From Ulvibacter sp. MAR_2010_11 (lineage in GTDB: Bacteria; Bacteroidota; Bacteroidia; Flavobacteriales; Flavobacteriaceae), in the NCBI RefSeq assembly GCF_002813135.1, contig NZ_PHTY01000001.1, positions 181,501-245,500 on the forward strand: a stretch of 64,000 nt of DNA, in the 5' to 3' direction. Numbering within the stretch: the stretch's first letter is position 1; every line of letters starts with the position of its first letter. The notes under the pieces were generated by a model. It had not been told where the DNA came from and did not search any database. It was given only the letters and a program-made list of their open reading frames with translations. Of the stretch, positions 1-9,336 are shown piece after piece. The position numbers and the translations under genes are program-made.

Positions 1-1540
1 CTACTTCAAAACCTTTGGGTGGTAATTCGATACCTCTGGGGATGTCCAGTTTTACCATTTCACCATCTTCGTTTAATAAGCTATCGTTCATAGGATCGAA
101 ATCTAATCTCCCGGAGATCGCAATTGCAGCCACCATTTCGGGGGAACCTACAAAGGCATGGGTATTTGGGTTTCCATCGGCTCTTTTTGAAAAGTTTCGG
201 TTAAAGGAATGTACAATGGTATTTTTTTCATCTCCCTTACGATCGCTTCGGTCCCACTGACCAATACAAGGTCCGCAGGCATTTGTAAATACGGTGGCGC
301 CTAAGTTTTCGAACACATCCAATAATCCGTCGCGTTCGGCTGTAAAGCGAATTTGTTCCGATCCCGGATTGATTCCGAAGTCACTTTTCGGCTTTAATTT
401 TTTATCGATTGCCTGTTGTGCGATAGAAGCGGCACGCGTAAGATCCTCGTAAGAAGAGTTTGTACAAGAACCAATAAGTCCCCAGTCTACTTTTATAGGC
501 CAGTCGTTTGCTTTTGCTTTTTCTCCCAATTGTCCAACCGGAGTTGCCAAATCGGGTGTAAAAGGTCCGTTAAGATGTGGGCGTAGTTCGGATAGGTTGA
601 TTTCAATTACCTGATCGAAATAGGCTTCAGGATTTGCGTAAACCTCATCGTCACCTGTAAGATAAGGTCTTATTTTATTGGCTTCATCGGCAATTTCGGC
701 TCTATCGGTCGCACGTAAGAAACGCTCCATGGCGTCGTCATATCCAAACGTTGAAGTGGTCGCACCAATTTCGGCACCCATATTACAAATTGTTCCTTTT
801 CCTGTACAAGAAAGGTTCTTAGCTCCCGGTCCGAAGTATTCGACGATGGCTCCGGTTCCTCCTTTTACTGTAAGAATTCCGGCTACTTTTAAAATAACAT
901 CCTTGGACGCCGTCCAGCCGCTGAGTTCTCCTGTTAATTTTACTCCAATCAATTTCGGAAATTTCAATTCCCATGGCATTCCCGCCATTACGTCCACAGC
1001 ATCAGCTCCCCCTACTCCTACGGCAACCATTCCCAAACCTCCTGCATTTACTGTATGCGAATCGGTTCCAATCATCATTCCGCCGGGGAAGGCGTAATTT
1101 TCTAATACCACTTGGTGAATAATCCCTGCTCCCGGCTTCCAGAAGCCAATTCCGTATTTATTGGAAACAGATTCCAGAAAATCAAATACCTCATTACTGG
1201 TTTCATTGGCGCGTTTCAAATCTAGCGCTGCGCCTTGTTTCGCCTGAATTAAGTGATCACAATGCACGGTGGTAGGCACGGCTACTTTGGTCTTTCCTGC
1301 CTGCATAAACTGCAACAGGGCCATTTGGGCTGTAGCATCCTGACATGCAATTCGGTCCGGCGCGAAATCGACATAATCCTTACCTCGGGTAAAAGCTTTG
1401 TTAGGCATTCCGTCCCATAAGTGATTGTATAGTATTTTTTCGGAAAGTGTGAGGGGTTTACCCACTACTTCACGCGCTTTATCTACTCGTTCTGCCATTT
1501 GAGAGTAGACCTTTTTTATCATGTCAATGTCGAAAGCCAT
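1..1540 (-). CDS. acn: aconitate hydratase, N-terminal two thirds (cut by window edge)
   Basis: Aconitase interconverts citrate and isocitrate in the TCA cycle, in the cytoplasm. The minus-strand frame opens with ATG at 1538-1540 (protein begins [10 protein letters not shown]) and stays open to the left edge, about 513 codons; full-length relatives of this mitochondrial-like type have roughly 750 residues, so the C-terminal swivel domain lies outside. Visible signatures are the Cys-containing [10 protein letters not shown] stretch and the [10 protein letters not shown] motif, which supply the three cysteine ligands of the 4Fe-4S cluster, and the [12 protein letters not shown] segment. A TAnnTTTG-type -7 box lies 57 nt upstream. 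The plus-strand open frames over it are shadows. Confidence 0.95.
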   Translation of the reverse strand, partial: MAFDIDMIKKVYSQMAERVDKAREVVGKPLTLSEKILYNHLWDGMPNKAFTRGKDYVDFAPDRIACQDATAQMALLQFMQAGKTKVAVPTTVHCDHLIQAKQGAALDLKRANETSNEVFDFLESVSNKYGIGFWKPGAGIIHQVVLENYAFPGGMMIGTDSHTVNAGGLGMVAVGVGGADAVDVMAGMPWELKFPKLIGVKLTGELSGWTASKDVILKVAGILTVKGGTGAIVEYFGPGAKNLSCTGKGTICNMGAEIGATTSTFGYDDAMERFLRATDRAEIADEANKIRPYLTGDDEVYANPEAYFDQVIEINLSELRPHLNGPFTPDLATPVGQLGEKAKANDWPIKVDWGLIGSCTNSSYEDLTRAASIAQQAIDKKLKPKSDFGINPGSEQIRFTAERDGLLDVFENLGATVFTNACGPCIGQWDRSDRKGDEKNTIVHSFNRNFSKRADGNPNTHAFVGSPEMVAAIAISGRLDFDPMNDSLLNEDGEMVKLDIPRGIELPPKGFEV

Positions 1541-1596
1541 AGTGTTATTTTTTTGTTTAAGAATAGTACACCTAAGTCCTGCTTCGGTGCGGAACG

Positions 1597-1604
1597 CAAA
1601 ATTA
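1597..1604 (-). promoter_or_regulatory. candidate -7 box for aconitase
   Basis: The minus strand reads TAATTTTG, an exact match to the Bacteroidota -7 consensus TAnnTTTG, 57 nt before the aconitase ATG. No TTG lies at the expected -33 spacing, so only half of the promoter is supported. Confidence 0.4.
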
Positions 1605-1739
1605 CAAAATTTTACAGCAATTTAAAAATGTTTAACAAAATACCTGTTTCATTGCTTATAATCTGTTAAATATCAATATTTATTGAATTAAATTATCAAT
1701 TATTCAATTATCTATAGTAGATATTATTAAATTCTAAAT

Positions 1740-2882
1740 TTAATTTCTTCCTAATAACCGTTTTAGTTTTGGGGAATCCCGCAAATCGGTGACAGGTTTT
1801 TCAAAATACACATACAAGAGGTAAGAAAGTAGAATGGTGATACCCCAATATAAAAAGGTGTAGGCCCAAAGTTCGAAACCTCTTAATGCTTCCGAAGGGA
1901 AAATCACCTTCATGGTATGTAAAATGATGGTATAATGCAGTAAATAAAGAGAATAGGAAATAAGACTGATGGTCGTTAAGAATTTGCTCCAAATTTTAGA
2001 CTGAATCTCCATTACGGTGAGATGGGGAATTAAACAGGCTATTGCGAACGAATTAAGTGGCAAATACAGTACAATCATAAAAAACGGATCGTCCTGCACT
2101 GTGATACCAATAAAGGTTCTGAAAATATGTAAAATAACAATGATAAAAAGTCCCAGCCAAAGCAGCTGCATTTTGTATTTTAAGAGCAGTTCCATCCTTT
2201 TATTATACACATAGCGGAGCAAAAATCCATAGTAGACTACATCCAATCTGTAAATAAGTACCTTTCTAATATTTTCATTCCAGTCTACGATATCGGTAAG
2301 TGTATGGTTATAATAGAAATGTATTTTGGTGGCTGTAAAACACAGAATGATAAAAATGGTTACTATAAGATATAATGCATCTCTGTTTTTCTTCGGAAAA
2401 AATTTCACTCCCAATAACATCAATACAGGACCAATTATATAGGAAAATTGTTCTACCGCCAAACTCCAGGACACTCTGTAAAAAGGCAGAGAGGGTTCAG
2501 AAAAATTTTGAATGTAAATAAAGTATTTGTAGAGTTTTTCGGGGAGTTCGCCATAGACGAAGAACCAAACACCTACATTGACCAGCAAGAGGAAATAATA
2601 ATTAGGAAAGGTTCTGAACCACCGTCGAAAAAGGAATGTCTTTACATTCTGAAAGGAATAATCGGGGGCATTAATTTCTCTGAGTATAATTTTCCCGATT
2701 AGAAATCCGCTGATTATAAAAAATACCTCCACTCCTATTGTGCCACTAAGACGCATGGCAGCTTCAATAACTTTGGGGTAGTGATCGCTAATCCAGAGGG
2801 TGTGCGCAAAGAGTACTAACAAAATAGCCGTGGTTCGGGCCAGGTCTAAACCTATATTTCGCTTTTTATTGCTGATATTCAT
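1740..2882 (-). CDS. acyltransferase 3 family membrane protein (OafA/YrhL-like)
   Basis: 380 residues with about ten hydrophobic segments across the whole length. The N-terminal block carries the acyltransferase-3 signatures RTTAILLVLFAHT (catalytic His region) and EVFFIISGFLIG. The family moves O-acetyl or other acyl groups from the cytoplasm onto surface sugars or other envelope molecules; the acceptor here is unknown. It starts 37 nt after the MoxR stop, so it may be the last gene of the upstream folding operon or have its own promoter in that AT-rich gap. It lies more than 40 kb from the glycan locus, so a link to that glycan is only a guess. Confidence 0.85.
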   Translation of the reverse strand: MNISNKKRNIGLDLARTTAILLVLFAHTLWISDHYPKVIEAAMRLSGTIGVEVFFIISGFLIGKIILREINAPDYSFQNVKTFLFRRWFRTFPNYYFLLLVNVGVWFFVYGELPEKLYKYFIYIQNFSEPSLPFYRVSWSLAVEQFSYIIGPVLMLLGVKFFPKKNRDALYLIVTIFIILCFTATKIHFYYNHTLTDIVDWNENIRKVLIYRLDVVYYGFLLRYVYNKRMELLLKYKMQLLWLGLFIIVILHIFRTFIGITVQDDPFFMIVLYLPLNSFAIACLIPHLTVMEIQSKIWSKFLTTISLISYSLYLLHYTIILHTMKVIFPSEALRGFELWAYTFLYWGITILLSYLLYVYFEKPVTDLRDSPKLKRLLGRN

Positions 2883-2919
2883 TTACTGAATAGTTTTACA
2901 GCAGATGAAGTTACTAAAA

Positions 2920-3873
2920 TTAAAACAAGCTCTTAATAATTTCTTCGATACTAAGCCCTTCGGCTTCGGCTTTGTAGTTTTTTATAAGTCTGTGGCGTAG
3001 TATTCCGGTTGCCACTTTTTGTACATCCGCAATATCCGGTGAAAATTTTCCATGCAAGGCTGCATGAGATTTAGCACCTAATATCAGGTTTTGAGATGCT
3101 CTGGGACCTGCTCCCCAGTCGATATAATTTTTAACTATTTCGGGGGCTGCCTGACTCTTAGGTCTGGTTTTACCCACTAATGTTACTGCGTATTCTACAA
3201 CATTATCGGCTACAGGGACTCTTCGAATAAGTTGTTGGTACCTGATAATTTCTTCGGAAGTAAACAACGGATTGACTGTTGCGGTATCTCCTGAGGTTGT
3301 TGTTTTTACCACTTCCACTTCTTCCGAAAAAGACGGGTAATCCAGATTGATAGCGAACATAAAACGGTCCAACTGTGCTTCCGGTAACGGATACGTCCCT
3401 TCCTGTTCGATAGGGTTTTGGGTCGCCAACACAAAGTAGGGCAAATCCAACTTATAATGATTTCCGGCTACAGTAACTGCGCGTTCCTGCATAGCTTCCA
3501 ACAAGGCTGCCTGAGTTTTAGGAGGTGTACGGTTAATTTCATCTGCCAAAATAATATTAGCGAAGATGGGGCCTTTAATAAATTTGAATTCACGATTCTG
3601 GTCTAAAATTTCGGAACCCAAAATATCACTCGGCATCAAATCTGGAGTAAACTGAATGCGTTTAAATTTAAGCCCTAAGGCTTCGGCCACTGTATTTACC
3701 AGTAAGGTCTTTGCCAATCCCGGAACACCTATAAGTAAGGCATGTCCGCCCGAAAAGATAGAAAGCAGCACCTGTTCTACTACCTCATCCTGACCCACAA
3801 TTACTTTCTTAATTTCCTGCCGTAGGGCTTCGTGTTTTGATACTAATTGTGTTACTGCTGCTACGTCTGACAT
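2920..3873 (-). CDS. MoxR-family AAA+ ATPase
   Basis: 317 residues. The Walker A region GVPGLAKTLL lies at about residues 49-58 and the Walker B stretch ILADEINRTPPKTQ near 108, followed by the sensor region QNPIEQEGTYPLPEAQLDRF; these are diagnostic of the MoxR subgroup. MoxR ATPases act as chaperone-like factors, usually with DUF58 or von Willebrand factor A proteins that help mature enzymes or respond to envelope stress. No DUF58 or vWA gene follows here, which is unusual; instead it is the fourth gene in a run of SurA/PpiC-type genes with 14 nt spacing, suggesting a shared role in envelope protein quality control. Confidence 0.93.
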   Translation of the reverse strand: MSDVAAVTQLVSKHEALRQEIKKVIVGQDEVVEQVLLSIFSGGHALLIGVPGLAKTLLVNTVAEALGLKFKRIQFTPDLMPSDILGSEILDQNREFKFIKGPIFANIILADEINRTPPKTQAALLEAMQERAVTVAGNHYKLDLPYFVLATQNPIEQEGTYPLPEAQLDRFMFAINLDYPSFSEEVEVVKTTTSGDTATVNPLFTSEEIIRYQQLIRRVPVADNVVEYAVTLVGKTRPKSQAAPEIVKNYIDWGAGPRASQNLILGAKSHAALHGKFSPDIADVQKVATGILRHRLIKNYKAEAEGLSIEEIIKSLF

Positions 3874-3887
3874 AGGTATTCTGTTAT

Positions 3888-5357
3888 TTATTTTTTAAGC
3901 CAATTATTGGTAAATTCACACTCCTTATAGTCGTCATTTACATTAACGTAAGTTTCTTTTATTTTTTTCTCCTGCCAAATACCTATTGCTTTAATTTGCT
4001 TTTCTTTTAGGGCTAATTCTTTAATTTTTTCGTAATCTTTTACATAATCGGAAGGATGTTCTTCGTAGCGATTGGTAACCGTTAGAATTTTAAAATTACT
4101 TTTTCCGGTACGGTCTCTGTCTGTATATACCTTTGAAATTTCACCCTCCTTTAAGTTGTAAACTTGTGCACTGAGGGTAGGATCCATTTTGGTTAGGTCG
4201 AAACGAGTATCTCCGGTAACGGGGTTTACTAATTGTCCGCCGTTGTTTCGTGTTTCTACCTCATCGGAATAGGTACTTGCAGCTTCGGCAAAGGTAATTT
4301 CTCCGCTTGTAATTTGCTGTCTCAGTTTATCTACTTTCTCTCTGGCTTCATCGATGGTGGTCTGTGAGACTTCCGGAAATAAGAGAACGTGACGCACATC
4401 TACTTCCTGACCTCTAATTTTTTCAACATATAAAATATGCCAACCGAATTCGGTTTCGAACGGTTCACTCACTTCCCCTTCCAAAAGAGAAAACGCCTGA
4501 TCTTTAAATTCTTTGGCAAACGAGGAATTTCTTCTTATTCCGGTAATTAATCCTCCCTTAGATGCCGAACCCGGATCTTTGGAGTACAATACTGCCTTGG
4601 TGGCGAAGCTGGCATCGTTGTCCATTACATCGGCGCGAAACTGATTTAATCGTGCTATAACTCTTTGTTTGGCTTCTTCGGTAATTTCGGGCTCTATCAC
4701 AATTTGAGCCACCTCAACTTCGGCACTAAATACCGGACGATCCTCATCGGGAATTGAATAGAAAAACTCACGAACTTCTTCGGGAGTAACTTCTACGTTC
4801 TCAACAACAGTCCGTTGCATTTCACTTGCCAAGCGTAAAGTTTTGTTGACTTCAAACAGGTCTTTTCGCAATTCAGCTATATCGTCTTTTCGATAATAAC
4901 TGGCAACCTTCTCTTCACTTCCCAGCTCACTGATCATATATTGTAATTGCTGCTCGATTTGCGAGTTTATTTCGGCATCGGGCACCATGATACTGTCTAT
5001 TTTTGCATGATGCGCATACAATTTATCTTCCAGTAGTTTTCCAAACAGCTGACATCTGGTGATACCATCGGTAGAAATACCTTGAGAGTCAAGTTCCAAA
5101 TAACTTTTATCGATATCACTGTCTAAAACAACATATTCCCCTACCACGGCACTTACGCCTTCGGCTTTATACCTTTTAAACGGCAATACAGTATCTGTAG
5201 TTACTACGGTTTCCATTAACTGGTTGTTACTTTTCGCAACACCGGTACTGTCTACAACCACCACTTCCTGTGCAGTGAGTGCAATACTTACCAGGAATAG
5301 TAAGGCAAGAAGACTAGTTTTTTGTATAGATTTCAAAGTTCTTATTTTTAATAGCAT
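3888..5357 (-). CDS. periplasmic SurA-like peptidyl-prolyl isomerase, two PpiC domains
   Basis: 489 residues. A signal peptide (hydrophobic LLALLFLVSIALTAQ) leads into a SurA-like chaperone region (about 60-200) and two parvulin domains (about 205-312, containing GWHILYVEKIRG, and 313-425). The family binds unfolded outer-membrane proteins in the periplasm and can isomerise prolyl bonds. The ATG at 5357 overlaps the upstream gene by 44 nt; an in-frame TTG at 5336 gives a neater signal peptide, so the exact start is uncertain. It is the third of three related genes in one operon. Which one is the main SurA equivalent cannot be told from sequence alone. Confidence 0.9.
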   Translation of the reverse strand: MLLKIRTLKSIQKTSLLALLFLVSIALTAQEVVVVDSTGVAKSNNQLMETVVTTDTVLPFKRYKAEGVSAVVGEYVVLDSDIDKSYLELDSQGISTDGITRCQLFGKLLEDKLYAHHAKIDSIMVPDAEINSQIEQQLQYMISELGSEEKVASYYRKDDIAELRKDLFEVNKTLRLASEMQRTVVENVEVTPEEVREFFYSIPDEDRPVFSAEVEVAQIVIEPEITEEAKQRVIARLNQFRADVMDNDASFATKAVLYSKDPGSASKGGLITGIRRNSSFAKEFKDQAFSLLEGEVSEPFETEFGWHILYVEKIRGQEVDVRHVLLFPEVSQTTIDEAREKVDKLRQQITSGEITFAEAASTYSDEVETRNNGGQLVNPVTGDTRFDLTKMDPTLSAQVYNLKEGEISKVYTDRDRTGKSNFKILTVTNRYEEHPSDYVKDYEKIKELALKEKQIKAIGIWQEKKIKETYVNVNDDYKECEFTNNWLKK

Positions 5358-6168
5358 CTTTTGTAATATCTGTTTCCAGTTTTTTTATTAATTCCAGCTT
5401 CCGTTTATTGAGAATAATCTGTTTTATGGTAGGTTCGATATGCGAAAGGGGTGCGATATCATTAGGTTTTAGAATATCCTGAATTTTCACCAAATATACT
5501 CCTAATGAATCTTGTAATTGTGTAAAATTAGATTTTTTTAACACTTGTTCACTATTCGCACTTATAACCGGGAGAGTGTTTAAAAGGGCTTCCTTTTTTA
5601 CCCAAATAGAATCGTTAAAATTGAATTCCTTAAACTGAATACTAAGCGTGTTTAATTCGGTTTTGTCTTTTTGGTTAAACCGATCCAATAACTGTCTTGC
5701 TTTAGCCAGGTTTGTATAGTTTTCAGCTACGTGAATGTATCTCACTTTAAGCAGCTCGTCGTTGAGTTTAAAATTATTCTTGTTCAGCTCGTAAAATTCC
5801 AAAAGATCACTTTTTGAAACAGTACTGTCTAATTGCTGAGAGACGACCGCACTCTTATAGGCTTCGGTGTACAGGTCGTTTTTATATTCCTGAACCAATT
5901 TGTCGTAGGCTGCAAGTTTCTCTTCAGAAAGGTTAATTCTCGCCTGATTAATTAGCAGCTTTTGAGTTGCCCAGCGATTGATGTAGTTATTGACAATTAG
6001 GGTGCTGTCCTCTTCCGAAGTAGTTTCAGAAATTAACGCTTTGATATCTTCTTCATACAAATAACTGTCGTTCGCCCTTGCAATAGGAACCTTTTCGGAA
6101 TCCCGCGTAAAATAATCGCATGAAACCAAAAACCCACCACAAAAAAAGAAGACAATTAGTTTTCGCAT
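5314..6168 (-). CDS. SurA_N-like periplasmic lipoprotein without a clear isomerase domain
   Basis: 284 residues starting MRKLIVFFFCGGFLVSC; LVSC is a lipobox, so the mature protein should begin with a lipidated Cys. The rest is mainly helical and charged and resembles the chaperone arm of SurA/PrsA proteins; I see no convincing parvulin core. It sits between two PpiC proteins: its ATG overlaps the upstream stop by 1 nt and its 3' end overlaps the next gene by 44 nt, so translation is probably coupled. It is most likely an outer-membrane-protein chaperone accessory. A degenerate isomerase domain near residues 130-240 is possible. Confidence 0.75.
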   Translation of the reverse strand: MRKLIVFFFCGGFLVSCDYFTRDSEKVPIARANDSYLYEEDIKALISETTSEEDSTLIVNNYINRWATQKLLINQARINLSEEKLAAYDKLVQEYKNDLYTEAYKSAVVSQQLDSTVSKSDLLEFYELNKNNFKLNDELLKVRYIHVAENYTNLAKARQLLDRFNQKDKTELNTLSIQFKEFNFNDSIWVKKEALLNTLPVISANSEQVLKKSNFTQLQDSLGVYLVKIQDILKPNDIAPLSHIEPTIKQIILNKRKLELIKKLETDITKDAIKNKNFEIYTKN

Positions 6169-8129
6169 TAAGAATTTAGTTCTTTAATTACTTTTTTTAA
6201 TTCCTTTTTATTCACTTCTACTTTGTGTTTTTCGTGCAACTCCTGCATCCATGTTTTTTCCAGATAATTCTGGTAATCACTCAACACTTTACCCCTTACC
6301 TCTTCAAAGGTTTTTTCGGAAGGAGGTATTAGTTTCCGAACATTGATAATTTTAAACGATTGGTCTACCTCATAAACCGGGGAAATACCTTTAACCGCTT
6401 CAAAGTTTTCGGGCAGCACGTTTTGCCCTATTTCGAAGATACCATCCGAAACAATCACATTTACAGAAGCATCTGTATTGAATTGTTGTTTAATCTCTTC
6501 TCCTGTCTTACCTTCAGTTAATAACGCCCGAACTTGCTTTGCAATTGTGTTGCTCGAAGTTGAAACAACTACAGCATCCACACGATCTTTCCACATGTAT
6601 TGATCCTTCCTCGTATTGTAATATTTCATTAGGCCAATTGTATCGTTTTTAGCCTTGTTCCAAACATTTTTGTTCATAACTTCAAAAATGAGCAAACCAT
6701 CGCGGTATTCCGAAACAACAGCGGCATATTCTTCACTTTCGAATTCCAATCTATATTTGAAGTAATTCTTCAGCTCTAAGGTTTCAAATTCGTCGTAGAT
6801 ACCACTAATTAAACCTTCTTTTGTTTTATAAACATCGGCCTTTAATTGACGCTCTGAAATATAATTGGCAAAATCCGAGTAATTCAATTCCCGATCGCCA
6901 ATGGTAAAAATCACCTTATCTTGTGCGGATGTTAAAGTATCCATCTTCCATTTTCGTTGTAACACCTCATCTCCAAGATATCCCATAAAGAAAGTTTTAA
7001 AATCTCCCTTTTGTGTAAAGCGGTACTTTTCCTTGATTTTTTTATTTACTTTATTCGTAACTACTTTGGAGCGTGCCGGATCCTGGACTCTTCGCAACAA
7101 GGTTTCCATTTGCTCGACATAGGTTTGCATGGGATGGATTTCCTCCATTCGAATAATGTGCCATCCAAAGCTTGACTTTATGGGTTTGGACAATTCGCCC
7201 GGCTTTGTAAGTTGGTAGGCTGCTTCTTCAAACTCGATGGTTCGCAAATCGCCTTTGGTAAATTTAGGGAGACGACCACCCACTTTTCCTGTAGCTTTAT
7301 CATCGGAATATTGTTTCGCCAAACTTTCAAATGACTCTCCTTGCTGAATTAGGGCGTAAATTTCATTGATTCGCTCTTCCGGGTCGAAGGTGCCGGTAGA
7401 ATCGGGTTTGTCTGAAATCATAATATGTGAAACCGAAATATGAGGAGCTCTTTTTCTTCGGTCATGTACTTTAATAATATGGTATCCGAATTGGGTTCTC
7501 ACAATATCAGAAATTTCGCCGACCGGAGTCTTATACGCCTCTGTTTCGAATGGATATACAAGATAAAAAACTGAAAAATAGCCTAATTTTCCGCCGCGAT
7601 CATTTGCTGAAGGCTCTTCCGAAGTTTCCTTCGCCAAGGCTGTAAAATCTTCGCCCTTTAAAGCTCTGTCACGAATACGCTTAATTTTGTTGTAGGCTTT
7701 CAGCGTATCTTGAGGCAGATCGTCATAACCGGATAAAACCAGAATATGCGATGCATCAATTTCTTCTAAGCCACGCTCATACGCCTCTCTAGCAAGGTCT
7801 TCGGTTACCTTATCTTCAAATAAATAATTACGGGACAATTGCTCCTCATATTGGGAGAATTCCTTTTTGTAAGTAGCATCCTTATGAAGCTTTTGGGCAT
7901 AGGCTTCAGCAATTTTAAGTTTATAATCGATAAAAAGGTCCAAATAACTCTCTACATTTTTTTGAGACTCGTCTTTTACAAGATCAAGGTTTTTCTTGTA
8001 CACACGTTTGAATTCTGAAGTGTAGACCGGCTTATCATTCACCGTTAGTAAAATATCTTTTTTATGTTGCGCTATCGCGGAAATTGTAAAAAGAAACCCG
8101 AAAAAAAGAAATGATAAATTTTTATACAT
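6168..8129 (-). CDS. periplasmic peptidyl-prolyl isomerase with two PpiC domains
   Basis: 653 residues. The signal peptide ends near SAIAQ (about residue 20). A helical N-terminal region precedes two parvulin repeats (about 120-228 with SHILVLSGYDDLPQ and GYHIIKVHDRRK, and 230-335 with SHIMISDKPD and GWHIIRMEEI), then about 300 residues of helical C-terminal extension typical of long Bacteroidota PPIases. It would act as a folding catalyst or chaperone for exported proteins. It is the first gene of the operon running 8129 to 2920 and is preceded by the best promoter match in this part of the window. Confidence 0.92.
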   Translation of the reverse strand: MYKNLSFLFFGFLFTISAIAQHKKDILLTVNDKPVYTSEFKRVYKKNLDLVKDESQKNVESYLDLFIDYKLKIAEAYAQKLHKDATYKKEFSQYEEQLSRNYLFEDKVTEDLAREAYERGLEEIDASHILVLSGYDDLPQDTLKAYNKIKRIRDRALKGEDFTALAKETSEEPSANDRGGKLGYFSVFYLVYPFETEAYKTPVGEISDIVRTQFGYHIIKVHDRRKRAPHISVSHIMISDKPDSTGTFDPEERINEIYALIQQGESFESLAKQYSDDKATGKVGGRLPKFTKGDLRTIEFEEAAYQLTKPGELSKPIKSSFGWHIIRMEEIHPMQTYVEQMETLLRRVQDPARSKVVTNKVNKKIKEKYRFTQKGDFKTFFMGYLGDEVLQRKWKMDTLTSAQDKVIFTIGDRELNYSDFANYISERQLKADVYKTKEGLISGIYDEFETLELKNYFKYRLEFESEEYAAVVSEYRDGLLIFEVMNKNVWNKAKNDTIGLMKYYNTRKDQYMWKDRVDAVVVSTSSNTIAKQVRALLTEGKTGEEIKQQFNTDASVNVIVSDGIFEIGQNVLPENFEAVKGISPVYEVDQSFKIINVRKLIPPSEKTFEEVRGKVLSDYQNYLEKTWMQELHEKHKVEVNKKELKKVIKELNS

Positions 8130-8158
8130 TTTATAACTTGAATTAAATAAGATTTTGG

Positions 8159-8188
8159 CAAAAATAACAAAAAGCTATCGTTACGCAA
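8159..8188 (-). promoter_or_regulatory. promoter of the PPIase/MoxR operon
   Basis: On the minus strand a TTG (8188-8186) is followed after 19 nt by TATTTTTG (8166-8159), matching both elements of the Bacteroidota sigma-A consensus. The -7 box ends 29 nt before the ATG of the 653-residue isomerase. Confidence 0.65.
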
Positions 8189-8298
8189 GTGTGTTTAGAA
8201 TAACGTTTTCACTAAGGGATTAGTGCCTTGTTGTGTCGATACTTTAAATCAAAAAATATGTAACTTGCAGTAGTGTTTGCCTTTTTAAAAAACGACCT

Positions 8299-8364
8299 AT
8301 GAACCACCTACGGGATTTTAATAATTTTACCGAAAATGGAGTTTCGGAAACCGAAAGCAAATGA
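8299..8364 (+). CDS. possible 21-codon leader ORF coupled to the next gene
   Basis: ATG at 8299 opens a 21-codon frame (begins MNHLRDFNNF) whose TGA at 8362-8364 overlaps the ATG of the following gene at 8361 (ATGA). The same kind of overlap joins the next two genes, so the three frames form a coupled chain. The peptide shows no signal peptide, repeats or attenuator-like codon run. It may be a translated leader, or chance. Confidence 0.35.
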   Translation: MNHLRDFNNFTENGVSETESK

Positions 8365-8603
8365 CGGAGCGCATAAAACTAATATGGGACTTCCGAGGTC
8401 CTAATGCCGAGCCTATTGCTACTCACCACGCAAAGCATTTAGGGGAGTTTGCCGCAACCGAGAATTTGCAACACTCCCTTACCGGGGTTGAAAAATTATC
8501 TGAGTTGCATCACATTGCTTACCTGGTGGTAGAAAAGGAATTCATGAATTCCTTACGAGAAACTTTAAAACCACATCGAGGACAAGTTTATACAGACGTA
8601 TGA
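8361..8603 (+). CDS. conserved small protein of unknown function
   Basis: 80 residues, soluble, with many histidines (THHAKHLGEF, ELHHIAYL) and no signal peptide or membrane segment. I do not assign a family. It overlaps the 21-codon frame upstream and the DinB-fold gene downstream by 4 nt each, so it is probably co-translated with the DinB protein. The spacing of His residues could suggest metal binding, but that is inference only. Confidence 0.7.
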   Translation: MTERIKLIWDFRGPNAEPIATHHAKHLGEFAATENLQHSLTGVEKLSELHHIAYLVVEKEFMNSLRETLKPHRGQVYTDV

Positions 8604-9043
8604 AAGATTTTTTTAAAGATAAATTTCAGTACAATTTTGAAAGCAACAAACGGTTAATTGATTGTATTGAGAATCTCCCCGCCGCGTATACCGAACATGC
8701 ACAAACGCTTATTTGTCATATTTTAAATGCGCATTCAGTTTGGAACAGTCGAATTATGGGCAAAACTACTTCTCGAGGTGTTTGGGATAACTATCCAATT
8801 GAAGTACTTAGTCCTTTGAATAAAGAGCATCTTGCCGATAGTCTTGAAATTTTAAAAAATAAAAATCTCAATGATCTTATTCAGTACACAAATACAAAGG
8901 GTGAAACATATCAGAACACTGTTCATGATATATTGTATCATATAATCAATCACAGCACCTATCACAGAGGACAATTAATGAGTGAATTAAAGCAAAACGG
9001 AGTGATGCCTGTAAGCACCGATTATATCTTTTTTAAACGATAA
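8600..9043 (+). CDS. DinB-fold putative metal-dependent enzyme
   Basis: 147 residues, the normal length for the DinB/YfiT four-helix-bundle superfamily. Metal-ligand histidines are visible in HILNAH (about residues 45-50) and in the C-terminal NHSTYHRGQ signature. Members include thiol transferases (bacillithiol, mycothiol) and proteins of unknown substrate; despite the name, a role in DNA damage is not established. The start ATG overlaps the stop of the 80-residue gene. The C-terminus resembles the PVSTDYIFF tail of many Bacteroidota DinB proteins. Confidence 0.85.
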   Translation: MKDFFKDKFQYNFESNKRLIDCIENLPAAYTEHAQTLICHILNAHSVWNSRIMGKTTSRGVWDNYPIEVLSPLNKEHLADSLEILKNKNLNDLIQYTNTKGETYQNTVHDILYHIINHSTYHRGQLMSELKQNGVMPVSTDYIFFKR

Positions 9044-9303
9044 AACTATTCTTTAATAAATCTTTGCGCACTTTTCCCGTCGTGGTGAATTAATTTTTGT
9101 TTCTACATTTTCAAAATAAATGTTGAACACATTCTTGTATGCCCGATCACCTTAAATGGCGATAACTTCGAATTTACTGTCCGGAACAGAAAACATTTGC
9201 CCGGAGTACGCACTGTTATTAAAATTCCGTTGCAAGAATCCTGAGCGATTTACAGGCCTGCTTAATTTCAATATAGAATTCCTTCAGAATAAGAAAATTA
9301 CCT

Positions 9304-9311
9304 TAATTTTG
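9304..9311 (+). promoter_or_regulatory. candidate -7 box for ompH
   Basis: TAATTTTG matches TAnnTTTG exactly, 25 nt before the ompH ATG at 9337. I found no TTG at proper spacing upstream. The rest of the gap from 9044 holds no gene that I can support. Confidence 0.45.
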
Positions 9312-9336
9312 TGCCCTCATTAAAATTTAAAAAATT

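Noticed and set aside
678-1097. 139-codon plus-strand frame
   Set aside because: It lies wholly opposite the aconitase frame, whose translation shows conserved cluster-binding motifs; it is a shadow.
9053-9283. Minus-strand open stretch interrupted by one TAA (9152-9154), possibly a decayed gene downstream of the DinB gene
   Set aside because: The two pieces are only 33 and about 42 codons, lack a start codon and match no family I recognise; in AT-rich DNA this is expected by chance.
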